From positions 10,957-20,872 of the forward strand of contig DBVS01000117.1 of the NCBI GenBank assembly GCA_002308235.1: 9,916 nt of DNA, in the 5' to 3' direction. Shown here piece after piece: positions 4,217 to 9,916 of this stretch (position 1 is the stretch's first letter; the number at the start of each line of letters is the position of its first letter). Under the pieces are notes generated by a model. That model was not told where the DNA came from. It did no database searches and saw only the letters and a list, made by a program, of their open reading frames with translations. Made by a program: the position numbers and the translations under genes. The DNA comes from Lachnospiraceae bacterium UBA1258. GTDB taxonomy: Bacteria > Bacillota > Clostridia > Lachnospirales > Lachnospiraceae.

Positions 4217-6764
4217 TGTGTATCCTGACTCCTTCGGGAAGCTTTGTTTCCGGAAGGTTCTTTTTGCGGGTTTCATAGTCCTTCACAAACTCTCTGCAGG
4301 ACTGGAGGGTACATCCGCCGCCCCTTATGATTATCTGCTCCGCACCGTCGCTGGTGACCACCACGATATCGAATTTCCGGCCGTTTTCATGGGCGTAGCG
4401 CTCGATGCCTCGGTCAGCGGTCTCGGCTGTTTTAGTATACACCACACGTATATTGTGATAAAGAAACTCTTCCGTGGGATGGTTCTTAAGCTTATAAGCA
4501 TCAAAAACAAGGATTGTGTTAAGCCCCATCATACCGCTGTAATCGGAAACAAGGTCCATAAGTCTTCCCGCCGCGGCGTTAATGTCCCGTTCGGAAATAT
4601 CCTTAAGTTCATCCCAGGCATGGACCAGATTGTAGCCGTCAATAAGGAGATACTTTTCTTTGGCGGTATAGCCCTTGTAAACCACGGGCTTGGGATCCTG
4701 CCGCGATCTTACGTGCTTTTCCCCTTTCCTGTTGGAATTGCCGGCTCTGTCTATGATCCTGTCAACTTCTTCAACCGTGAGAAAAGCTTCGGAACGCTCT
4801 GTTGGCGCGGCCTGCAGAAGTTCGTAAGTATCATCGCCGGACGCATTGACCCCAAGAGTCAACGGAAGGTGCATGTATTCAAAAACCTCATCCCAGGGCA
4901 CTGCCACACCGGACCCATGGGAGCAAAATACGGAATCGCAGGGATTTCTCAGGTCGGAAGCGGCATCGTACCCGATACGCTCCAAAACTTCTTCTGTATT
5001 GTGACACTTATCGTACCCGGCAAGACTCACCGACAAAGAGCCCAAACCCTTGGTATAGGCTGCCACTTCGGCGCCATACCCGTTTAAGGTTGATACGGGA
5101 GCCCGCCCCGTAATTTCCGTAAGTCCGTTGTCAACTCCCGTGACCGTGGCAGTCCCGCTCATCCTGTCTATATCCGTCATGGCCCGTCCCACGGCATTTT
5201 CGGGTACTCTCAGTTCATAGAAATAAAAGGGTTCAAGAAGCACGGATTCGGCCTGCATAAGGCCCTGTCGCACGGCTCTGTAGGTAGCCTGTCTGAAATC
5301 TCCGCCCTCCGTATGTTTAAGGTGCGCGCGGCCTGCCACCAGAGTTATCTTCATATCGGTAATTGGTGACCCCGTAAGAACTCCCCTGTGGACTTTCTCC
5401 GCCAAATGAGTAAGCACCAGTCTCTGCCAGTTAAGGGCAAGATCGTTAACGGAAACCTCGGATTCAAACTGCAGGCCCTTCCCCCGCGGAAGCGGTTCCA
5501 TCAAGAGATGCACTTCCGCATAGTGACGCAGTGGTTCAAAGTGTCCCACGCCTTCCACCGTATCTTCTATGGTTTCTTTGTACAGGATCTTACCCGTGCC
5601 GAAAGAAACCGTAACGCCGAAGCGGTCTTTGATCTCTCCCGCAATGATCTCCGTCTGCACCTCTCCCATGAGATGGACGAAAATATCCTTTGTTTCTTCG
5701 TTATATTCAACCTGCAAGCCCGGTTCTTCTTCCATCAGTTCGCAAAGATTCCGGTACATGACCTGTTTATCGGTGCCCCGGGGAAACTCCAGAGCGTAAA
5801 CCAGAACCGGCTCGATGACGCTTTCGAAAGCCCGTGTTTCCGAACCGTAAACGTCTCCCTGACGGGAGTTTTTAAGTCCCGTCACGGCACAGATCTCCGT
5901 GGCGGAAACCTCCTTCACGGACTCGTACTTTTCCCCGGAATAAAGGCGGATCTCGTTGATCTTTTCGCCGTTAATGAGGTCTTTGACCTTTAAAGTTCCG
6001 CCTGTTACCTTCAAATGGGTAAGGCGGTTTCCACCCTTGTCTTTATCGATCTTAACGCAGACTGCGCCGAAATCCGAAAGCGTCGCCGGGTTTACGCTGT
6101 ATTTTTCAAGGACCTCCAGAAACTCTTCGGTACCCTCCTGTTTAAGAGCGCTTCCGAACATAAGAGGGAAAATCCTGCAGTCCCTTACGGCTCCGCATTT
6201 TTTCTCATCGGGTACGGAACCATCCTTCATGTAAAGCTCCAAAAGTTCCTCCGACCCGGTGGCTATATCCTCGTAAAAAGAATCGGTGTCTCTTTCCGAA
6301 AAGTCAACGATCTCCGAAGACAGGCCCTCTTTCAGGGCTTTGATCGTCTCTGCCCTTGAAGGTCCCGGAAGGTCGGTTTTATTCACAAAAATAAAGGTGG
6401 GAATATCATGTGCGCGAAGAAGGCGCCACACAGTCCGGGTATGGGACTGTATGCCGTCGGTTGCACTGATTATAAGGATTGCCTGATCGCATATATTAAG
6501 GGTGCGTTCCATCTCACCGGAAAAATCCACATGTCCCGGTGTGTCCGCCAGGATTATTTCTTTGTCTTTAAGCGGAATGCGGGCAAACTTGGCGTAGATG
6601 GTGATACCCCGGTCCCGTTCCCGGCGGTTATAGTCAAGAAAAGCGTCACCCGTATCCACACGGCCGGCTTTTCTGATGGCTCCCGATGCATACAGAAGAC
6701 TCTCCGATAATGTAGTTTTTCCTGCGTCCACGTGGGCCAGGATCCCGGTAACGATTTTCTTCAT
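4209..6764 (-). CDS. Tet(M)/EF-G-like translation GTPase fused to a Rae1/YacP-type NYN nuclease domain
   Basis: An 851-residue protein with two parts. Residues 1-650 follow the EF-G/Tet(M) plan: GTPase domain with AHVDAGKTT (10-18), DRGITI (51-56), DTPGH (74-78), NKTD (128-131) and GSAL (204-207); domain II to about 320; III about 325-400; IV about 400-511; V about 512-585; and a CSHGSG...WDEV tail. Tet(M) is about 640 residues, so this part is full length. After a charged linker (660-703) comes an extra domain like Bacillus Rae1 (YacP), a ribosome-bound mRNA endonuclease: LIDGYN (707-712), VFDAY (753-757), YTKTAETAD (776-784), VTSDGAEQ (803-810), with D709, D755, D784 and D806 as likely acidic residues. 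The Tet(M) decoding-loop sequence YSPVSTP is replaced here by RAHLKHTEGG (479-488), so tetracycline resistance should not be assumed. The open frame continues upstream to 6887, but homology and the promoter favour the ATG at 6764. First of three minus-strand genes; divergent from ylmH. The role is inference. Confidence 0.9.
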   Translation of the reverse strand: MKKIVTGILAHVDAGKTTLSESLLYASGAIRKAGRVDTGDAFLDYNRRERDRGITIYAKFARIPLKDKEIILADTPGHVDFSGEMERTLNICDQAILIISATDGIQSHTRTVWRLLRAHDIPTFIFVNKTDLPGPSRAETIKALKEGLSSEIVDFSERDTDSFYEDIATGSEELLELYMKDGSVPDEKKCGAVRDCRIFPLMFGSALKQEGTEEFLEVLEKYSVNPATLSDFGAVCVKIDKDKGGNRLTHLKVTGGTLKVKDLINGEKINEIRLYSGEKYESVKEVSATEICAVTGLKNSRQGDVYGSETRAFESVIEPVLVYALEFPRGTDKQVMYRNLCELMEEEPGLQVEYNEETKDIFVHLMGEVQTEIIAGEIKDRFGVTVSFGTGKILYKETIEDTVEGVGHFEPLRHYAEVHLLMEPLPRGKGLQFESEVSVNDLALNWQRLVLTHLAEKVHRGVLTGSPITDMKITLVAGRAHLKHTEGGDFRQATYRAVRQGLMQAESVLLEPFYFYELRVPENAVGRAMTDIDRMSGTATVTGVDNGLTEITGRAPVSTLNGYGAEVAAYTKGLGSLSVSLAGYDKCHNTEEVLERIGYDAASDLRNPCDSVFCSHGSGVAVPWDEVFEYMHLPLTLGVNASGDDTYELLQAAPTERSEAFLTVEEVDRIIDRAGNSNRKGEKHVRSRQDPKPVVYKGYTAKEKYLLIDGYNLVHAWDELKDISERDINAAAGRLMDLVSDYSGMMGLNTILVFDAYKLKNHPTEEFLYHNIRVVYTKTAETADRGIERYAHENGRKFDIVVVTSDGAEQIIIRGGGCTLQSCREFVKDYETRKKNLPETKLPEGVRIHRD

Positions 6765-6802
6765 ACCGCATCTTTTTTCCCTTTTTACGTAGTTTGGTGC
6801 TA

Positions 6803-6871
6803 TATTAAAACTGTCTGTTCTAACTATACCCCATGAACCGAGAGGGGCGTCAAGTAAAAAAACAATAAAAA
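6803..6871 (-). promoter_or_regulatory. Promoter of the GTPase-nuclease gene (shared-type promoter P1)
   Basis: On the minus strand TTGACG (6848-6853) and TATAGT (6823-6828) are separated by 19 bases, slightly long. A T-rich tract immediately upstream could act as an UP element. The predicted start is near 6816, within the heptamer CAGACAG (6811-6817), leaving a leader of about 52 bases before the ATG at 6764. The whole region aligns without gaps to the Nudix promoter at 8127-8195. Confidence 0.7.
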
Positions 6872-6885
6872 GGGCGCAAGATATC

Positions 6886-7629
6886 ATGCCGGATTTTCAG
6901 AGATTAAAAGAACTGGCGGAACGAAGCTACAACAGCGGAACATTTACCTTTACCGACTTTCTTTCCGCCGCGGAACTGTCCGATTATTTTGAAAAAGAAA
7001 GAGACCTTTCCTTCGCCGCTCCGAAGCTCTTCGGAGGCTGTGAGATCGCGGAGCGAAAGATCATAAGATTCGGAAACCCCGCAGAGCTTGGGTACGATGT
7101 GGAGTTTCCCATAACCGCCCTCTCCGTGGAGCCTGTGGCGGCCAAATTTTCCGATGATCTGAATCACCGGGATTTTCTGGGTGCTTTGATGAATCTCGGT
7201 ATCAAGCGGGAAGTTCTTGGTGATATCTTCGTAAAGGGAAACAGGGCCTGTGTGTTCTGCAGGGAAGAGATTGCCGATTATATAATCGAAAATCTTACCC
7301 GGATAAAGCACACTTCCGTGAAAGTATCAAAAACGAACGATACGAAAGAACTCACCGCACCCACTCTCGAAGACAAGGTGATCCTGCTGTCTTCTGCAAG
7401 GGCGGATGCGGTGATCGCAAAAGTTTACAATATTTCAAGAAACGATTCCGTTTCAAAGTTCCAGGCGGGGCTGGTGTACCTAAACGGCCGCGAGTGCACG
7501 GAGAACGCCAAGGACTTAAAGCCCGGAGATATCCTGTCCGTCCGCGGGCTCGGAAAATTCGAATACTCCGAGGAACTCGGAACAAGCAAAAAGGGCAAGC
7601 TCAACAGCCTGGTGCGAATCTACAGTTGA
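6886..7629 (+). CDS. ylmH: YlmH-type S4-domain RNA-binding protein
   Basis: A 247-residue cytoplasmic protein close to the Bacillus YlmH length (about 257). The N-terminal two thirds contain the family hallmark LNHRDFLGALMNLGIKREVLGDI region (92-114). The C-terminal S4 RNA-binding fold lies at about 168-225 (SSARADAVIAKVYNISR...VYLNGRECTENAKDLKPGDILSVRGLGKF). In Bacillus subtilis, YlmH binds the large ribosomal subunit and has been tied to ribosome-associated quality control, in the manner of the RqcP S4 protein. The gene is usually found in the division cluster downstream of ftsZ (ylmDEFGH-divIVA); here it stands alone, divergent from the GTPase-nuclease gene. The ATG at 6886 is preceded by AGGG 11 bases away, a weak site. 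I find no convincing plus-strand promoter in the 121-base gap. The 3' end overlaps the convergent Nudix gene by 29 bases. Confidence 0.9.
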   Translation: MPDFQRLKELAERSYNSGTFTFTDFLSAAELSDYFEKERDLSFAAPKLFGGCEIAERKIIRFGNPAELGYDVEFPITALSVEPVAAKFSDDLNHRDFLGALMNLGIKREVLGDIFVKGNRACVFCREEIADYIIENLTRIKHTSVKVSKTNDTKELTAPTLEDKVILLSSARADAVIAKVYNISRNDSVSKFQAGLVYLNGRECTENAKDLKPGDILSVRGLGKFEYSEELGTSKKGKLNSLVRIYS

Positions 7630-8080
7630 ACCTTTTTAAAAGCTCGACAAACACCGGACGGATCGGTGGAGAAATTTCAGTAAGATCGATATCTCCGAGG
7701 GCAAAGAACCTCAACTCTTCCATTTCGCCATCGAGAGCGACAGGTTCTCCTTTCCAATGTCTGCAAATATATATAATTTCGAAATTGGATACTTCGTCTC
7801 CGTTGGGATAAATATAATGAGCTTCCGGACCGGAATTAACGAAAAAGAACTCGATATCCTCCGCTGTCAATCCCATTTCTTCGTATAATTCCCTCTTTGC
7901 GCAGTCCTCAACATACTCATTGATTTCAACAGAACCGCCGGAATATCCCCATTTGTGATTGTCTTTGCGCTTTCCCAAAAGAATGCGGCCGTGTTCATCC
8001 ATACAGATGATGCTTGCCGCGCATTGGATGACTGTTCTGTGTCCCACCAGTTTTCGCATTTCTGCCATGTAGCCCGTCAT
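7601..8080 (-). CDS. Nudix hydrolase
   Basis: A 159-residue Nudix-fold protein with a perfect Nudix box at residues 49-71: GSVEINE, a seven-residue spacer, then RELYEEMGL (pattern G-x5-E-x7-RE-U-x-EE-x-G-U), which binds the catalytic metal. Such enzymes cleave nucleoside diphosphates linked to another group. Length and the preceding LLGKRKDNHKWGYSGG suit a small MutT/ADP-ribose-type enzyme, but the substrate cannot be assigned. The ATG at 8078-8080 has GGAGGT 6 bases upstream, an excellent site. A clear promoter (8147-8177) gives a leader of about 60 bases. The gene lies downstream of the glycosidase terminator, so it is its own unit. The stop (7601-7603) lies inside the end of the convergent ylmH gene, and I see no terminator between them. 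Confidence 0.93.
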   Translation of the reverse strand: MTGYMAEMRKLVGHRTVIQCAASIICMDEHGRILLGKRKDNHKWGYSGGSVEINEYVEDCAKRELYEEMGLTAEDIEFFFVNSGPEAHYIYPNGDEVSNFEIIYICRHWKGEPVALDGEMEELRFFALGDIDLTEISPPIRPVFVELLKRFNCRFAPGC

Positions 8081-8126
8081 ACTTATACCTCCAAAAACCG
8101 GAATTTGCTGATCTCTTAAACGGATG

Positions 8127-8195
8127 ATAATAACCTGTCTGCTTCAAATATACTCTATGGACCCGGTACCCGGTCAAGTAAAAAAACAATAAAAA
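8127..8195 (-). promoter_or_regulatory. Promoter of the Nudix gene (shared-type promoter P2)
   Basis: On the minus strand TTGACC (8172-8177) and TATATT (8147-8152) are separated by 19 bases. The predicted start is near 8140, in CAGACAG (8135-8141). The T-rich tract upstream of the -35 is also the T-tract of the glycosidase terminator. The region aligns without gaps to P1 at 6803-6871, with about 48 of 65 positions identical by hand count (8131-8195), including an unbroken 23-base block. Confidence 0.7.
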
Positions 8196-8214
8196 AGCCC
8201 CGGGGAGGGGCTTT
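8191..8214 (-). terminator. Intrinsic terminator of the glycosidase gene
   Basis: On the minus strand AAAGCCCC (8207-8214) pairs with GGGGCTTT (8194-8201), a perfect 8-bp stem with a five-base loop. It runs into TTTTTTATTG and a further seven Ts. It lies about 18 bases past the glycosidase stop codon. The Nudix -35 begins 13 bases beyond the stem's T-tract. Confidence 0.93.
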
Positions 8215-8218
8215 AAGA

Positions 8219-8235
8219 CTGAAACTCAGTTTCAG
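8219..8235. repeat. Perfect 17-bp palindrome over the glycosidase stop codon
   Basis: CTGAAACT-C-AGTTTCAG is a perfect inverted repeat with 8-bp arms and a single central base. It includes the TGA stop at 8232-8234 and lies five bases from the terminator stem. As RNA it would be a tight second hairpin; as DNA it could bind a dimeric protein upstream of the Nudix promoter. Confidence 0.6.
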
Positions 8236-9916
8236 AATCTCAATATTGTCTTCAGTACATGCACGGCGCAGACCAGCAAATCCTTTCGGTGGACGGCGCC
8301 GAGTTTCATTGCTTCCTTTACTCGCTCCGGAAAGCCTGTAGCCATTTTCAGATCATTACCCGCCAGGATCTCCCTGTACTGCTCGGAACGGCACCACCAG
8401 TCGGTAATAACAAGGCCCTCATATTTCCATTCATCCCGCAGTATCCCGGTAAGAAGTTCTCTGTTTTCCGACGTTCTCACGCCGTTTATCGCATTATAGG
8501 AAGACATGATCGTATAGGGATCCGCATCCTTCACTATGATCTCAAAGGCTTTAAGATATATCTCTCTCAAAGCACGTTCCGAAACTCTCGAATCCGAATG
8601 CTTGCGGTTCGTTTCTTTGTTATTGGCCGCAAAATGCTTTACGCTGGCTCCGACCCGGTTTTCCTGTATACCTTTGACCATTGCGCCCGCAAGTTTCCCT
8701 GTGAGGTAAGGATCCTCGGAAAAATATTCAAAATTTCTGCCGCACATGGGATTTCTGTGAATATTTACGGCAGGAGTCAGCCATACGCAGAGATTGTTTT
8801 CCTTCAGTTCTTCTCCGCCCGCAAAGCCTACCTCCCGGGCAACCTCACGGCTCCAGGTGTTTGCTATCACGTTGGCGCAAGGAAATGCGGTTGTCACAAC
8901 GCCCGTTTCCTTTGCCAGGCGGATTCCCGCAGGTCCGTCCGCCATCTGTGCATTGGGAATTCCGTACTCGGGCATATTTCCGAAACCGTACACATTGCCC
9001 ACACCGGTATTGGGCTGTCCTCCCAACAGGAAGATCAGCTCGTCGTCACTTAACTGTTCCGCAAATTCATCAAGGGAAAGCTTTCCTTCAGCCACATCTT
9101 TAAGCGGCCTTGCGCCTTCTTTAAAGGGCTTTGTCAAAAGATGCCTTGCCGCGAAACGTACTTCGGGCGCCATGGCTTCTTCGGAGCCGGGTACCATCCT
9201 TTTAAGCAGGCATTCATTTATGTCCCTGCGGGGACCCTGCGGCAATTCTTCGAAGGATCCGTCACTTCTCATCCTCTTCGGAAGTTCGACAGGCACCAGT
9301 TTATGTGTAAGCCTGCATAAAACCTCATCCTTCTTAAGTTCAAATCCGTAATCGATCTTTACCGCGGTCCGCACATCCGCGCCAAGGTAAAACTTATAGC
9401 ATCCCGCCTCAAGCACGTATGAAGCCTCGGAAACACGTCCGGTATCATCATACGAAGCCAGTGAGTATCTGCTTACATGGAGCGTAAGTTCCGTACTCTC
9501 TCCCGGGCATAATTCCTTTGTCTTTGCAAAATCCGCAAGAACCCTCGCTGCCTTGCCAAGCTTTCCGTCAGGCACAGCGGCATAAACTGCGACAACATGC
9601 TTGCCGCTTACGGTGCCTGTGTTGGTCACACTTACATCCAGGTCGAAACCTTCTGCGCTTTCGAAGACCCCCGTAACTTTTTCTTTAAAAGAGGTGTAGG
9701 AAAGCCCGTATCCGAAGGGATATACCACTTTCCCGGCCGCCCCCGGTATCGTCTCAAAATATCTGTAGCCTACGTAAATATCCTCGGTATAGTCCACATG
9801 CTCGAAAGAGTCGTGAAAATTTACCGTCGAGGGGTAATCTGACAGTTCTCCCGCAAAGGTGTCTGCAAGCCTTCCCGAAGGATTCTCGTATCCCAAAAGT
9901 ATGTCTGCGGCAGCCC
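8232..9916 (-). CDS. Glycoside hydrolase family 3 enzyme with inverted domain order (5' end outside window)
   Basis: A beta-glucosidase-type enzyme open at the right edge; the frame runs through 9916 (AAADILLGYENPSGRL at the edge), so the TTG near 9896 is not the start. Counting from that TTG, residues 1-70 are the end of the GH3 alpha/beta C-terminal-type domain (ENPSGRL, YPFGYGLSYTSF). Residues 75-180 form a fibronectin-III-like domain. Residues 280-554 form the GH3 beta/alpha-barrel domain: MADGPAGIR (318-326), the CGRNFEYFSEDP strand-loop (385-396), KHFAANNKE (420-428) and the nucleophile region VITDWW, with D499. This is the reverse of the common barrel-first order and matches the inverted type known from Butyrivibrio and Ruminococcus beta-glucosidases. 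At least 561 codons are present of an expected 800 or so. There is no sign of secretion in the visible part. It is followed by a strong terminator. Substrate (glucoside or xyloside) is undetermined. Confidence 0.93.
   Translation of the reverse strand, partial: AAADILLGYENPSGRLADTFAGELSDYPSTVNFHDSFEHVDYTEDIYVGYRYFETIPGAAGKVVYPFGYGLSYTSFKEKVTGVFESAEGFDLDVSVTNTGTVSGKHVVAVYAAVPDGKLGKAARVLADFAKTKELCPGESTELTLHVSRYSLASYDDTGRVSEASYVLEAGCYKFYLGADVRTAVKIDYGFELKKDEVLCRLTHKLVPVELPKRMRSDGSFEELPQGPRRDINECLLKRMVPGSEEAMAPEVRFAARHLLTKPFKEGARPLKDVAEGKLSLDEFAEQLSDDELIFLLGGQPNTGVGNVYGFGNMPEYGIPNAQMADGPAGIRLAKETGVVTTAFPCANVIANTWSREVAREVGFAGGEELKENNLCVWLTPAVNIHRNPMCGRNFEYFSEDPYLTGKLAGAMVKGIQENRVGASVKHFAANNKETNRKHSDSRVSERALREIYLKAFEIIVKDADPYTIMSSYNAINGVRTSENRELLTGILRDEWKYEGLVITDWWCRSEQYREILAGNDLKMATGFPERVKEAMKLGAVHRKDLLVCAVHVLKTILRF

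Noticed and set aside
3753..5087. Long 444-codon plus-strand open frame
   Set aside because: It is antisense to the GTPase-nuclease and TauE/SafE genes, crosses the gene boundary and has no recognisable domain; a shadow of the real coding strand.
4209..6764. Tetracycline resistance (tet) gene
   Set aside because: The domain plan matches, but the decoding-loop motif differs and a nuclease domain is fused at the C-terminus. Similarity alone does not support resistance.
6797..6885. Plus-strand ylmH promoter using TATACC near 6825
   Set aside because: No acceptable -35 lies 16-19 bases upstream; the hexamer is better explained as the reverse of the GTPase -10.
6765..6887. 41-codon upstream extension of the translation GTPase frame
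   Set aside because: The Tet(M)/EF-G N-terminus aligns from MKKIVTGILAHVDAGKTT at 6764. The extension crosses its own predicted promoter and the start of ylmH, and has no ribosome binding site at its first codon.

Overview
The window looks like chromosomal DNA of an anaerobic Firmicute, most likely a Lachnospiraceae relative such as the Butyrivibrio group. Four things point there: roughly balanced base composition with strong AGGAGG-type ribosome binding sites, a sensory-type [FeFe]-hydrogenase-like protein, a glycoside hydrolase family 3 enzyme in the inverted domain order known from rumen clostridia, and a Tet(M)-like translation GTPase carrying an extra nuclease domain. This placement is inference; there is no rRNA or other phylogenetic marker in the window.

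Layout, left to right. Positions 1-770 hold the 5' part of a hydrogenase-like iron-sulfur protein (minus, runs off the left edge). rsgA (859-1872, minus) lies just upstream of it. A 523-base gap (1873-2395) has no conventional gene but is unusually structured: a probable rsgA promoter with a palindrome at its start site, a GC-rich hairpin, a complete small transcription unit (consensus promoter, a 14-bp-arm stem enclosing a 21-codon ORF, and an intrinsic terminator), and five phased 11-bp repeats. Then comes a minus-strand set read from 6764 down to 2396: an 851-residue translation GTPase fused to a Rae1/YacP-type NYN nuclease domain, a TauE/SafE-family membrane protein, and a type I L-asparaginase. 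ylmH (6886-7629, plus) diverges from the GTPase gene. A Nudix hydrolase (7601-8080, minus) converges on ylmH with a 29-base overlap. The right end (8232-9916, minus) is the 3' part of a permuted family 3 glycosidase that enters from beyond the window, followed by a strong terminator.

How the genes fit together. Three of the seven main genes act on the ribosome: rsgA (30S maturation), ylmH (S4 protein linked to ribosome-associated quality control in Bacillus subtilis) and the GTPase-nuclease fusion. The fusion joins a factor family that docks near the ribosomal A site to a domain whose stand-alone relative cuts mRNA in the A site, so a stalled-ribosome rescue or mRNA-cleavage role is the most interesting hypothesis here. 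The GTPase and Nudix genes share a closely similar promoter (same spacing, same upstream T-rich tract, same start-site heptamer), which suggests common control or a duplicated promoter cassette. The asparaginase, the transporter-like protein and the glycosidase look like ordinary metabolic genes.
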